38,149 bases of DNA. Source: Acidimicrobiia bacterium (GTDB lineage Bacteria > Actinomycetota > Acidimicrobiia > Spongiisociales > ZC4RG35). Under the pieces are notes generated by a model. That model was given only the letters and a program-made list of their open reading frames with translations. It ran no database searches and was not told the DNA's origin. The stretch lies in assembly GCA_015488325.1 (NCBI GenBank), contig WFOA01000125.1:1-38149 (forward strand), in the 5' to 3' direction. Position numbers and translations under genes: made by a program. The stretch's first letter is position 1, and the number at the start of each line of letters is the position of its first letter. Positions 24,919 through 33,070 of this stretch are shown here, in pieces.

Positions 24919-26394
24919 ATGGCGCTTCGCAAGGTGCTCGGCACCGAGACCGAGTACGGGATCACCGTCCGGGGTCAACCCGACTTCAACCCGGCGGTCG
25001 CATCGGCGTTGGTCATCAACGCCTATCCGGGGGATCGGGTACGGGTCCAATGGTCGTTCGAGGAGGAGTCTCCGGGCCGTGACGCGCGCGGGTTCGGACA
25101 CGAGGGCTACGGCGTGGCCGACCCAGACTCGGCTCTCGTCAACGCCGTGTTGTCCAACGGGGCCCGTCTGTACGTGGACCATGCCCATCCCGAATACTCC
25201 GGGCCCGAATGCTGGGATCCCCTGCAGGGCGCCCTCTACGACAAGGCCGGGGAGGTGGTCATGCACATCTCCGCGGTCGAAGCCTGCCGGGCCCTCCCCG
25301 AAGGTCACGAGATCAGGCTCTACAAGAACAACTCCGATGGGAAAGGCAACTCCTACGGCGCCCACGAGAACTACCTGCTAGCCCGGGACCTGCCGTTCGG
25401 CGACGTCATCCGATACGCCACCACCTTCCTCGTCACCCGCCAGGTGTTCACCGGCTCGGGCAAGGTCGGAGCGGAGAACGGTCGTCCGGCGGTGGAGTTC
25501 CAACTCACCCAGCGGGCCGACTTCTTCGAAGAGGAGGTGGGGCTCGAGACGACGCTGAAACGGCCGATCGTGAACACCCGGGACGAACCCCACGGAGACC
25601 CCGGCAAGTACCGCCGGCTCCACGTGATCATCGGCGACGCCAACCTGTCGGAGGTCCAGACGTTCCTGAAGCTCGGCTCGATGGCGCTGCTGCTCGCCGC
25701 CTTGGAGGACGGAGCGCTCCCCGAGACGTTGGAGCTCGAGGATCCGGTGGAGGCGTGCTGGAAGGTCAGCCACGACCCGACCCTCACCGAACCGCTGTCC
25801 CTGGCGGAAGGGGGCCGAGCCACCGCCCTCGAGCTCCAGTTCCGCTATCTGGAATGGATGGAGAAGTACGTCAGATCGGAGATGGACGAGCCCGTCTGGG
25901 ACCAGGTGATCGAAGTGTGGCGGGGGGTGCTCGAAGACCTCGAATCCGAACCGATGAAGACCGCCGACCGGCTCGACTGGGCCGCCAAGTTCCGTCTCCT
26001 GGAGGGATTCAAGGCCCGGGACGGCCTCGGGTGGGACGCCGCCAAGCTGAAGGCATTGGATCTCCAGTACCACGACGTCCACCCCGAACGCGGCCTGTAC
26101 CACCGGCTGGTGCGGCGCGGTGCCATGCGCCGGCTCTTCACCGACGAAGAGGTCGCCGCCGCCGTGACCGACCCCCCGGAGCGAACCCGGGCCTACTTCC
26201 GGGGGCGTTGCGTGCGGGATTTCCCCGAGTCGCTCGTGGCCGCCAACTGGGACTCGCTGGTGTTCGACGTGGGCGAAGCCCATCTCAAGCGGGTTCCTAT
26301 GATGGAACCCGTGAGAGGAGACCGGGACCGCGTCGGGCCGCTCCTCGACTCGGTGGCCGACGCATCCGAACTGATCGAAGCGTTAGGAGGCTGA
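24919..26394 (+). CDS. dop: Depupylase/deamidase Dop
   Basis: Dop removes Pup from substrates and, in species with Pup-Gln, deamidates Pup. The 491-residue protein begins with the GTETEYGI metal/ATP-binding strand, has the Dop-specific inserted loop before SNGARLYVDHAHPEYSGPE (around residues 45-78), and the catalytic Asp87 in LYVDHAHPEY. YKNNSDGKGNSYGAHENY and RPIVNTRDEPHGD match the Dop/PafA glutamine-synthetase-like core. The insertion and the sequence LYVDHAHPE instead of LYLDxGSHPE distinguish it from PafA. Since Pup here already ends in Glu, the deamidase activity would be redundant and depupylation its main job. It sits between arc and pup. Confidence 0.95.
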   Translation: MALRKVLGTETEYGITVRGQPDFNPAVASALVINAYPGDRVRVQWSFEEESPGRDARGFGHEGYGVADPDSALVNAVLSNGARLYVDHAHPEYSGPECWDPLQGALYDKAGEVVMHISAVEACRALPEGHEIRLYKNNSDGKGNSYGAHENYLLARDLPFGDVIRYATTFLVTRQVFTGSGKVGAENGRPAVEFQLTQRADFFEEEVGLETTLKRPIVNTRDEPHGDPGKYRRLHVIIGDANLSEVQTFLKLGSMALLLAALEDGALPETLELEDPVEACWKVSHDPTLTEPLSLAEGGRATALELQFRYLEWMEKYVRSEMDEPVWDQVIEVWRGVLEDLESEPMKTADRLDWAAKFRLLEGFKARDGLGWDAAKLKALDLQYHDVHPERGLYHRLVRRGAMRRLFTDEEVAAAVTDPPERTRAYFRGRCVRDFPESLVAANWDSLVFDVGEAHLKRVPMMEPVRGDRDRVGPLLDSVADASELIEALGG

Positions 26395-26395
26395 C

Positions 26396-26584
26396 ATGGC
26401 GGACCAGGAGCGAGCCCGCCGTCCGGCTCGGAGACAAGAGGAAACGGACGAGGCGGAGATCATCGAAGATTCCGTCGAAGCGGACACGGAGAAGATCGAC
26501 GAGCTGCTCGACGAGATCGACTCGGTGCTGGAGGAGAACGCCGAGGAGTTCGTGAAGAACTACGTGCAGAAGGGCGGCGAGTGA
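26396..26584 (+). CDS. pup: Prokaryotic ubiquitin-like protein Pup (Gly-Gly-Glu end)
   Basis: Pup is a small disordered tag joined through its C-terminal glutamate to substrate lysines. The 62-residue product shows the family layout: polar, charged N-terminus, the ARC-binding helical part (KIDELLDEIDSVLEENAEEFVKNYVQ) and the terminus KGGE at 59-62. It is encoded with Glu, so it is ready for PafA without Dop deamidation; most mycobacterial forms end in Gln. Start ATG 26396 has the AGGAGG ribosome site within the end of dop. Its TGA overlaps the GTG of prcB (GTGA). Confidence 0.96.
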   Translation: MADQERARRPARRQEETDEAEIIEDSVEADTEKIDELLDEIDSVLEENAEEFVKNYVQKGGE

Positions 26585-27375
26585 ACCCGTCACCCATGCC
26601 GCTCCCCCTCGACGCGCCGTCGCCCGGATCCAGCTTCACGGAGTTCCTGACCGGGCTCGGCCACGCCCCCACATGGGAGATCCCCCCCGGCGCCGAAGGC
26701 ACGCTGCAGGCACCCGAAGGTACGACCGTTCTCGCCCTCCGGTACGAGGGTGGGGTGGTGATGGCCGGCGACCGCCAGGCGACGGAAGGCTACGCCGTGG
26801 CCCACCGTCGGATCCAGAAGGTGTTCCCGTCGGACCGTTTCTCGGCGGTGGCGATCTCGGGGACTGCCGGCCTGGCCATCGAGATGGTCCGGCTCTTTCA
26901 GGTCGAGCTCGAACACTACGAGAAGATCGAAGGGGTGCGGCTCAGCCTCGAAGGGAAGGCGAACTTCCTGGCCAGGCTCGTCCGCGGTCAGCTCCCGATG
27001 GTCTTCCAGGGCTTGATCGTGGTGCCGCTGTTCGCCGGCTACGACGAACAGGAAGAGCGGGGCAGGCTGTACACCTTCGACGTCGTCGGCGGCCGATACG
27101 AAGAGCGTGAGTACGGCGCCACCGGGTCGGGGGCCCGTCTCGCCAAATCGTATCTCCGCACCGCCTACCGTCCCGACCTGGACGCGGCGGGTGCGCTCCT
27201 GGTCGCCTTGGGTGCGCTGGTCGCCGCCGCCGACGAGGACGTCGCCACGGGCGGGCCCGACCTCCGTCGGGGCATCCTGCCCAGCGTCTACGCCGTCGAC
27301 GCCCAAGGGGTGCGCGAAGTGCCCGAGTCCCAGGTGCGGGACGCCGCCGAGACGGCGTTGGAGGATGTCAGATGA
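26581..27375 (+). CDS. prcB: 20S proteasome beta subunit PrcB
   Basis: PrcB forms the proteolytic beta rings. The 264-residue precursor has a propeptide of 47 residues ending in APEG, after which autocleavage would expose Thr48 (TTVLALRYEGGVVMAGDRQAT), the catalytic N-terminal threonine; the usual Asp and Lys (DRQAT and RRIQKVF) follow. IAISGTAG-like AVAISGTAGLA and the GATGSGARLAKSYL segment complete the Ntn-hydrolase fold. GTG 26581 overlaps the pup stop by 4 bp, and the stop overlaps prcA by 4 bp. The coupling suggests matched synthesis of Pup and core subunits. Confidence 0.96.
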   Translation: MNPSPMPLPLDAPSPGSSFTEFLTGLGHAPTWEIPPGAEGTLQAPEGTTVLALRYEGGVVMAGDRQATEGYAVAHRRIQKVFPSDRFSAVAISGTAGLAIEMVRLFQVELEHYEKIEGVRLSLEGKANFLARLVRGQLPMVFQGLIVVPLFAGYDEQEERGRLYTFDVVGGRYEEREYGATGSGARLAKSYLRTAYRPDLDAAGALLVALGALVAAADEDVATGGPDLRRGILPSVYAVDAQGVREVPESQVRDAAETALEDVR

Positions 27376-28055
27376 CCATCCCCTTCTACGTCGCCCCCGA
27401 ACAACTCGTCCGCGACAAGGCGGAGTTCGCCCGGAAGGGCATCGCCCGGGGCCGGTCGATCCTCGCCATCGAATACGACCGGGGGGTGCTGCTCATCGCC
27501 GAGAACCCGTCGTCGGCCCTGCACAAGATCAGCGAGATGTACGACCGGATCGCCTTCGCCGGTGTCGGCAAGTACAACGAGTTCGAGACGCTCCGAAAGG
27601 CGGGGATCCGCCAAGCCGACCTGATGGGCTACCTGTACAGCCGCAGCGACGTCACCGCCCAAGGGATCGCCACCGCCTTCTCGCAGACCCTCGGCTCCAT
27701 CTTCAGCCACGAGATGAAACCCTACGAGGTGGAGGTGCTCATCTGCGAGGTGGGCGCCGACGACGAGCCGAACCGCCTGTTCAAGGTCTCCTACGACGGG
27801 ACGCTGTTCGACGAGCGCCGGTTCTGCGCCATCGGAGGCAAGGCCGACGCCCTCTCCGACGCCGTCCGGGAAGGTTTCCGGGAGGGGATGGACCTGGCGT
27901 CGGCGATCCGGCTGGCGGTGCGGGCGTTCCGGACGGCGGAGGAACGGGAACCGGAAGGCTGGGAGGCGGCGGTCCTCGACCTCCAGAACGGGCGGAGGGC
28001 GTTCCGGCGGCTCGACCCCGACGAGATCGCCACAGCCCTCTCCGAGGAGGGTTGA
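27372..28055 (+). CDS. prcA: 20S proteasome alpha subunit PrcA
   Basis: PrcA forms the outer rings and the gate to which ARC docks. The 227-residue product begins with the flexible gate peptide MTIPFYVAPEQLVRDKAEFARKG, continues with RGRSILAIEYDRGVLLIAENPS and ISEMYDRIAFAGVGKYNEFE, as in actinobacterial alpha subunits, and lacks an N-terminal catalytic Thr. The C-terminal part (LDLQNGRRAFRRLDPDEI) is normal. ATG 27372 overlaps the prcB stop (ATGA). After the stop a 48-bp gap leads to pafA, which appears to have its own leaderless promoter. Confidence 0.95.
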   Translation: MTIPFYVAPEQLVRDKAEFARKGIARGRSILAIEYDRGVLLIAENPSSALHKISEMYDRIAFAGVGKYNEFETLRKAGIRQADLMGYLYSRSDVTAQGIATAFSQTLGSIFSHEMKPYEVEVLICEVGADDEPNRLFKVSYDGTLFDERRFCAIGGKADALSDAVREGFREGMDLASAIRLAVRAFRTAEEREPEGWEAAVLDLQNGRRAFRRLDPDEIATALSEEG

Positions 28056-28091
28056 CGGCGACGACTCCGGTCCACAACCGCCCGTCGCGGG

Positions 28092-28097
28092 TACCCT
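28092..28097 (+). promoter_or_regulatory. -10 box TACCCT for leaderless pafA
   Basis: TACCCT, then GACCGG (6 nt), then GTG 28104. No Shine-Dalgarno lies between. A TTGACG at 28052-28057 is too far upstream (34 nt) to be its -35. Confidence 0.55.
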
Positions 28098-28103
28098 GAC
28101 CGG

Positions 28104-29459
28104 GTGGACCGGCGGATCTTCGGCCTCGAGAACGAATACGGCGTCACCTGCACGCTGCGGGGCCAGCGTCGCCTGAGCCCCGACGAAGTGGCGCGCTACC
28201 TCTTCCGCAGGGTGGTGAGCTGGGGGCGTTCGTCGAACGTGTTCTTGGAGAACGGCGCCCGGCTCTACCTGGACGTCGGAAGCCACCCCGAGTACGCGAC
28301 CCCCGAGTGTGATCGCATCGTCGACGTCGTCGCCCACGACAAGGCAGGCGAGCTGATCCTCGAGAGTCTGGTGCATTCGGCGGAGCAGCGTCTCGAAGAG
28401 GAGGGGATCCGCGGCGAGATCTACCTGTTCAAGAACAACACCGACTCGGCCGGCAACTCCTACGGGTGTCACGAGAACTACCTGGTGCCCCGCCACAAGG
28501 ATTTCCACCGCACCGTCGACGTCCTCATCCCCTTCCTCGTCACCCGTCAGATCTTCCTCGGTGCCGGAAAGCTGCTGCAGACCCCCCGGGGCACCAGCTA
28601 CTCGATCTCCCAGCGGGCGGAGCACATCTGGGAGGGGGTGTCGTCGGCGACCACCCGAAGCAGGCCGATCATCAACACCCGGGACGAACCCCACGCCGAC
28701 GCCGAACGGTACCGGCGACTCCACGTGATCGCGGGCGACTCCAACATGAGCGAGTACGCCACCTTCGTGAAAGTGGGGACGGTGGTGGCGCTCCTGCAGA
28801 TGATCGAGCGGGACGTCGTGTTCCGCGACCTCACCCTGGAGAACCCGATCCGGGCGATCCGGGAGATCTCCCACGACATGACCTGTCGCAAGAAGGTCCG
28901 GTTGGCGAACGGACGGGAGCTGTCGGCGCTCGACATCCAGTGGGAGTACCTGGAACGAGCCCTGCGGTTCTCCCGCAGCCCGGGGTTCCCGCCGGAGATC
29001 GAAGAGGCCATCCAACGCTGGGAGCATCTCCTCACCGGGATGGAGAAGGATCCCCTCTCCCTCGAACGCGAAGTGGACTGGGTGATCAAGTTCCGGCTCC
29101 TCGAACGCTACCGGGACAAGCGCGGGCTCGCGATGTCGGACCCCCGCCTCGCCATGCTCGACCTCGCCTACCACGACGTCAGCCGGACCAGGGGGCTGTA
29201 CAACCTGCTCGCCCGGGAAGGGATGGTCGACCGGATCGTCACCGACGAGGACGTCGCCAGGGCGGTGGTCGAGCCGCCCCAGACCACCCGCGCCCGTCTC
29301 CGGGGGGCGTTCATCCGGGCGGCCAAGGCGAAAAAGCGCGACTTCACGGTGGACTGGGTCCATCTGAAGTTGAACGACCAGGCGCAACGCACCGTGTTGT
29401 GCAAAGACCCCTTCAAAGCCTTCGACGAACGGGTCGACCGCCTGATCGCCTCCCTCTGA
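28104..29459 (+). CDS. pafA: Pup-protein ligase PafA
   Basis: PafA phosphorylates the C-terminal glutamate of Pup with ATP and joins it to a substrate lysine. The 451-residue protein has the conserved start [15 protein letters not shown] with the metal-binding glutamates, catalytic Asp57 in [37 protein letters not shown], and [20 protein letters not shown], followed by the C-terminal Pup-binding domain. It lacks the Dop loop before LYLD, which separates it from dop at 24919. GTG 28104 sits 6 nt downstream of a TACCCT box, so a separate leaderless transcript is predicted in addition to readthrough from prcA. Confidence 0.96.
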   Translation: MDRRIFGLENEYGVTCTLRGQRRLSPDEVARYLFRRVVSWGRSSNVFLENGARLYLDVGSHPEYATPECDRIVDVVAHDKAGELILESLVHSAEQRLEEEGIRGEIYLFKNNTDSAGNSYGCHENYLVPRHKDFHRTVDVLIPFLVTRQIFLGAGKLLQTPRGTSYSISQRAEHIWEGVSSATTRSRPIINTRDEPHADAERYRRLHVIAGDSNMSEYATFVKVGTVVALLQMIERDVVFRDLTLENPIRAIREISHDMTCRKKVRLANGRELSALDIQWEYLERALRFSRSPGFPPEIEEAIQRWEHLLTGMEKDPLSLEREVDWVIKFRLLERYRDKRGLAMSDPRLAMLDLAYHDVSRTRGLYNLLAREGMVDRIVTDEDVARAVVEPPQTTRARLRGAFIRAAKAKKRDFTVDWVHLKLNDQAQRTVLCKDPFKAFDERVDRLIASL

Positions 29460-29490
29460 AGGGATCCTTCACCCACGCCGCTGGGGGACG

Positions 29491-29496
29491 TACAGT
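29491..29496 (+). promoter_or_regulatory. -10 box TACAGT for leaderless pafB
   Basis: TACAGT, then CGTGGT (6 nt), then GTG 29503, matching the spacing at uvrC and pafA. Confidence 0.5.
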
Positions 29497-29502
29497 CGTG
29501 GT

Positions 29503-30417
29503 GTGCGCAGAGTCATCGAGCGGGTGCTCAACCTGTTGGCGTTCCTGCTGACGGCCGGCCGTCCCGTAACGGCCGAGGAGATCCGCCGCACCGTCGCCGG
29601 CTACGACCGCTCCAGCGACGAGGCGTTCCGGAGGATGTTCGAACGAGACAAAGAGCTGCTCCGTCGTCTCGGCGTCCCGCTCCGGGTCGAGGCGACCGAC
29701 GCCTGGTCGGTCGAGTACGGCTACGTGGTCCCCGTCGACGAATACCGGCTCCCCGACCCGGGTCTGACCGACGAAGAACGCGCCGCCCTGTGGCTCGCCG
29801 CCCAGGTCGTCCGGGTCGGAGGGGGGCCGGTCGGTTCGTCGGCCGTCCTCAAGCTGGGCGGCGCCCGCCTGACGGGAGCCGTCGACCCGGTCGCCGCCGA
29901 CCTCGGAGCCGACGCCGAGGTGCTGGGTGACCTGTTCCAGGCGGTCACCGAGCGGCGGGTCGTCGAGTTCGACTATCGGGGGCGGCGGCGACGGGTCCAT
30001 CCCCACGGACTCGGACACCGTCGAGGCCACTGGTACCTGGTAGGGACCGAAGGAGGGGAGGTCCGCACCTTTCGGATCGACCGCGCCTCGGATGTGGCGG
30101 TGGGGGAGGAGCCCGACGCCTTCGAGCGTGACCCACGGGTGAGCCTGAAGGATGCGCTCCGTTCCCAGCCGTGGGAATCGGGGGCCGAGCCGCCGGTGCG
30201 AGCCCGGGTCAGGTTCGATCCGGAGGTCGCATGGTGGGCGGCACGCCGGCTGCCGGGGGTCTCCGCCGGGGACGACCAGCCCCTGGAGGTCACCCTGGAG
30301 GTCACCAACCCGGAGGCGTTCATCGGCTGGGTCCTCACGTTCGGGCCGCGGGCCCGTCTGCTCGAACCCCCTGAGCTGGTGGACCGGCTGGTGGAGCGGG
30401 TGCGGGGGGTCGCATGA
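29503..30417 (+). CDS. pafB: WYL-domain regulator PafB
   Basis: In mycobacteria PafB and PafC act together as a transcriptional activator of the LexA-independent DNA-damage response. The 304-residue product has an N-terminal helix-turn-helix region (RVLNLLAFLLTAGRPVTAEEIRR, then SDEAFRRMFERDKELLRRLGVPL), a central WYL domain (VVEFDYRGRRRRVHPHGL, then HWYLVG and RTFRIDRAS) and a WCX-like C-terminal extension. These are the known order for PafB/C. GTG 29503 follows a TACAGT box by 6 nt. The stop overlaps pafC by 4 bp. Confidence 0.93.
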   Translation: MRRVIERVLNLLAFLLTAGRPVTAEEIRRTVAGYDRSSDEAFRRMFERDKELLRRLGVPLRVEATDAWSVEYGYVVPVDEYRLPDPGLTDEERAALWLAAQVVRVGGGPVGSSAVLKLGGARLTGAVDPVAADLGADAEVLGDLFQAVTERRVVEFDYRGRRRRVHPHGLGHRRGHWYLVGTEGGEVRTFRIDRASDVAVGEEPDAFERDPRVSLKDALRSQPWESGAEPPVRARVRFDPEVAWWAARRLPGVSAGDDQPLEVTLEVTNPEAFIGWVLTFGPRARLLEPPELVDRLVERVRGVA

Positions 30418-31358
30418 GCGGCCGTTCGTCGGAGCGTACCGCCGGGAGGCTCAACCGGATCCTGGCGATGCTGCCGTGGGTGATCGCCAACCCGGGGACG
30501 ACGGTCGCCGAAGTGTGCCAGCGGTTCGGATACACCCGGGAGGAGCTCATCGGGGATCTGGAGCTGGTGTTCGTGTGTGGGCTCCCCGGTTACGGGCCGG
30601 GGGACCTGATGGTGGCCTACGTCGACGAAGACCAGGTGGTGGTCGACATGGCCGACTACTTCGCCGCCGCCCCTCGCCTCACCCCGGCCGAAGCGCTCGC
30701 ACTCCTCTCCGCCGGACTGGCCATGCTCGGCACCGGCCAAGGATCCGAAGCCCTGGAGAGCGCCGTCCACAAGCTCAACCGGGTGCTGATCCCCGAAGGG
30801 GAGGAGCCCCTGACCGTCGACCTCGACGCCGAGCCGGAGCTGGTCGGGGACCTGCGGCGGGCAGCAGCGGACGGCCGGGTCGTCACCATCGACTACGTGT
30901 CCCTGGGGCGGAACCGCCGGACCGTACGCCAGGTGGAGCCGTGGCTCGTGTTCACCTCCCTCGGCAACTGGTACCTCTTCGGCCACGACCATCTCAGCGG
31001 CGAGGAGCGGATCTTCCGGATCGACCGGATCCGTTCGCTGTCGATCACCGACCGCCGATTCGAACCTCCCTCTCCGATCCCGGAACCGGAGGTGCGTTAC
31101 GTCCCCTCCGAAGAGGACGTCCACGCCGTCATCGAGCTGGGTCCCCGGGCCCGATGGGTGCTCGACTACTACCCGGTCGACGTCCTCGCCGACGACGGCG
31201 AGGTCCTCCGGGTCCGGTTCTCCAGCGCCGACCCGTCGGTGGCGGCCGGCTTGCTGCTCCGGCTCGGAGCGGACGCCGTGCTGGTGGAAGGTGACGAGGT
31301 TGCGGAGGCGCTGGCCCGTCTGCGGGAGCAGGTGTTGGCGCTGTACGAGCCCGGGTGA
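30414..31358 (+). CDS. pafC: WYL-domain regulator PafC
   Basis: Partner of PafB. The 314-residue protein has an N-terminal winged-helix-like part (RLNRILAMLPWVIANPGTTVAEVCQRFGYTREELIGDLELVFVCGLPGYGP), a central WYL domain (VVTIDYVSLGRNRRTVRQVEPW, then NWYLFGHDH and RIFRIDRIRS) and a C-terminal WCX-type domain. ATG 30414 overlaps pafB (ATGA), so they form a stoichiometric pair. The ligand that activates PafBC, single-stranded DNA in reported work, would be sensed by the WYL domain. A short hairpin follows 20 bp after the stop. Confidence 0.93.
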   Translation: MSGRSSERTAGRLNRILAMLPWVIANPGTTVAEVCQRFGYTREELIGDLELVFVCGLPGYGPGDLMVAYVDEDQVVVDMADYFAAAPRLTPAEALALLSAGLAMLGTGQGSEALESAVHKLNRVLIPEGEEPLTVDLDAEPELVGDLRRAAADGRVVTIDYVSLGRNRRTVRQVEPWLVFTSLGNWYLFGHDHLSGEERIFRIDRIRSLSITDRRFEPPSPIPEPEVRYVPSEEDVHAVIELGPRARWVLDYYPVDVLADDGEVLRVRFSSADPSVAAGLLLRLGADAVLVEGDEVAEALARLREQVLALYEPG

Positions 31359-31378
31359 GGATGGGCCGACGGACCCAA

Positions 31379-31397
31379 AATCCGAGTTCTTCGGATT
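31379..31397 (+). terminator. Possible weak terminator hairpin after pafC
   Basis: AATCCGA (31379-31385) pairs with TCGGATT (31391-31397) around a 5-nt loop, giving 7 bp. The sequence after it (CGGTTCTTCAGTTCT) is only moderately T-rich, so termination would be weak. Confidence 0.35.
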
Positions 31398-31461
31398 CGG
31401 TTCTTCAGTTCTGGGGCCCTCCCGCCGATAGGTGATCTGGAAGCGGAAGCGCGGAGCGGAC

Positions 31462-31752
31462 ATGACCACCATCAAGACCACATGCAGTCGGTGCGGGGAC
31501 GTGGAGCTGACGCCCCACGATCTCGCTCTCGAGCTCGATCCGGCCGAGGACCGGGGAACCTACCGGTTCACCTGTCCGTCCTGCGGCGAGATCGAACGGC
31601 GCCCGGCCAACGCCCGGGTGGTGAGCGTCCTCTTGGCTACCGGTGTCGTCTACGAGATCATCCGCACCGACCCGATCACCGAGGACGAGATCGAGAACTT
31701 CGTGTCCGCCCTCAACACCGAGCCCAACCCCTTCCGCCTGCTCACCCACTGA
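31462..31752 (+). CDS. Small zinc-ribbon protein of unknown function
   Basis: The 96-residue product has a CxxC pair at Cys8/Cys11 (TTCSRCGD) and a second at Cys38/Cys41 (FTCPSCGE), typical of a treble-clef zinc ribbon, followed by a helical C-terminus ending in NPFRLLTH. No DNA-binding motif is clear. It stands between pafC and tatA, where mycobacteria have no gene, and has its own short leader with a GCGGAG-like ribosome site before ATG 31462. A role with PafBC, the proteasome or the Tat system cannot be inferred from sequence alone. Confidence 0.75.
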   Translation: MTTIKTTCSRCGDVELTPHDLALELDPAEDRGTYRFTCPSCGEIERRPANARVVSVLLATGVVYEIIRTDPITEDEIENFVSALNTEPNPFRLLTH

Positions 31753-31856
31753 GCTCCGGCAGCGCCCCGCCGGGATGAGGCATCCAGGGCGTGTCCGAGA
31801 GGATGCGGCCTCCTCCCGCCGGGGCGCCGCCGCGTCCGCACCTCCGTCGTTGCGCC

Positions 31857-31862
31857 TACCAT
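31857..31862 (+). promoter_or_regulatory. -10 box TACCAT, near-leaderless tatA
   Basis: TACCAT ends 9 nt before ATG 31872, and no Shine-Dalgarno is present. This supports the short start over the longer reading from 31791. Confidence 0.35.
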
Positions 31863-31871
31863 TCGGATGCG

Positions 31872-32360
31872 ATGCTCCAAGGTCCCGAGATCCTCGTCAT
31901 CCTGCTGGTGGCCCTGGTCGTGTTCGGCCCCGAGCGACTCCCCGAGCTGGCCCGGAAGCTGGGCCGGTGGACCAGTGAACTTCGCGAAGCCGCCCGGGAG
32001 GTGCGGGCGGGACTCCAGGCGGAGGTCGAGGCGGTGCAGGAGGTCGCCGACGAGGTCACGGCACCGGTGAAGGAGGCCACGGAGGCCCTGTCGGAGGCGG
32101 CGGCACCGGTGCGCGAAGCGAAAGAGGCGCTGGATTCGGCGACCAAACCCCATCGCTGGGTGGGGCCGAAACCCCAGTCGGGACCCACCCCGGAGGACGC
32201 CATGCGGGACCTGTCCCGGATCGAGGCGTCGGGGGGAGGCGAAGACGGGACGGTCCTCGACGTCGGGGCGCCGGAGGAGTCCCTGGAGGATGCCGACCCC
32301 GGCGCCGGAGAGGCCGGGCAGGGCCGCCCGGCAGGCGACGACGGGCCGGTTCCGGCATGA
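31872..32360 (+). CDS. tatA: Sec-independent translocase subunit TatA/TatB
   Basis: TatA/B proteins help move folded proteins across the membrane together with TatC. The 162-residue product begins with one hydrophobic helix (EILVILLVALVVF), then the hinge FGPERLPELARKLGR and a long amphipathic helix to about residue 95, and ends in a disordered acidic tail. FGPERLPEL is shared by TatA and TatB, and the longer helix leans toward TatB, so the A or B choice is open. No other tatA-like gene is in the window. It overlaps tatC by 4 bp. Confidence 0.88.
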   Translation: MLQGPEILVILLVALVVFGPERLPELARKLGRWTSELREAAREVRAGLQAEVEAVQEVADEVTAPVKEATEALSEAAAPVREAKEALDSATKPHRWVGPKPQSGPTPEDAMRDLSRIEASGGGEDGTVLDVGAPEESLEDADPGAGEAGQGRPAGDDGPVPA

Positions 32361-33070
32361 CCGTCGACGAACCCCAACCGATCCTCAGCCACCTCCAGGA
32401 GCTTCGCTGGCGGATCGTCCGTTCGGCCGTGGCGGTGGTGGTGGCGTCCCTCGTGTCGCTGATCTTCGCCGGACGGATCAAAGACATCCTCGAACGTCCG
32501 TACCAGGAGATCTGCCGGGACTGTGCCTTCCAGGTGCTGGGCGCGACCGAACAGTTCTCGGTGCTGATGAAGATCGCCTTCTTCGGAGGTCTCGTCCTCG
32601 CCAGTCCCTACGTCCTGTATCAGGCCTGGGCGTTCATCAGTCCGGCCCTCACCGCCAAAGAGCGACGGTGGGCGATCCCCATCGTCTCCGCCTGTGCGGT
32701 GCTGTTCGCGTCGGGAGTCGCCTTCGGGTACTGGTCGCTGCCGAGGGGTTTGGATTTCCTCCTCAACATCTTCGAGGACGTGAGGACCGACCTGAGGATG
32801 GTGGACTACTTCTCCTTCGCCATCAGGTTCCTCCTCGCCTTCGGGGTGTCCTTCCTCTACCCGGTGTTTCTCTTCGCCGCCGCCGCCGCCGGTCTCATCA
32901 CCTCCGCCCAGCTCGCCCACGGTCGTCGTTGGGCGGTGCTGATCATCGTCACCGCAGCCGCCATCATCACGCCGACCGGGGACGCCCTGACCCTCACGTT
33001 GCTCTCGGTGCCCCTGTACCTCTTCTACGAGGTCACCTACTGGTTGGTGCGTCTGGTGCTCCACAAGTGA
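32357..33070 (+). CDS. tatC: Sec-independent translocase subunit TatC
   Basis: TatC is the twin-arginine signal receptor. The 237-residue product has six membrane helices, the N-terminal HLQELRWRI (with the conserved signal-binding Glu), the first periplasmic loop, the LASPYVLYQAWAFISPALTAKERR segment with conserved Pro and Glu, and the IITPTGDALT segment before the last helices, all typical of TatC. Length is slightly short, mostly by a reduced C-terminal tail. ATG 32357 overlaps tatA and the stop overlaps the helicase gene (GTGA), so the order matches tatA-tatC-helY in mycobacteria. Confidence 0.95.
   Translation: MTVDEPQPILSHLQELRWRIVRSAVAVVVASLVSLIFAGRIKDILERPYQEICRDCAFQVLGATEQFSVLMKIAFFGGLVLASPYVLYQAWAFISPALTAKERRWAIPIVSACAVLFASGVAFGYWSLPRGLDFLLNIFEDVRTDLRMVDYFSFAIRFLLAFGVSFLYPVFLFAAAAAGLITSAQLAHGRRWAVLIIVTAAAIITPTGDALTLTLLSVPLYLFYEVTYWLVRLVLHK

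Noticed and set aside
22776-24965. A long minus-strand reading that would fuse the ferredoxin to 650 upstream residues
   Set aside because: The upstream part is antisense to the ARC gene. The ATG at 23021 has a strong ribosome site and gives a normal-length ferredoxin.
27288-29387. A 699-codon minus-strand frame opposite prcA and pafA
   Set aside because: Antisense shadow of two confident genes, no recognisable motif.
32290-33066. Upstream extension of the helicase frame over tatC
   Set aside because: tatC in the other frame is unmistakable. GTG 33067 gives the correct helicase N-terminus with GTGA overlap.
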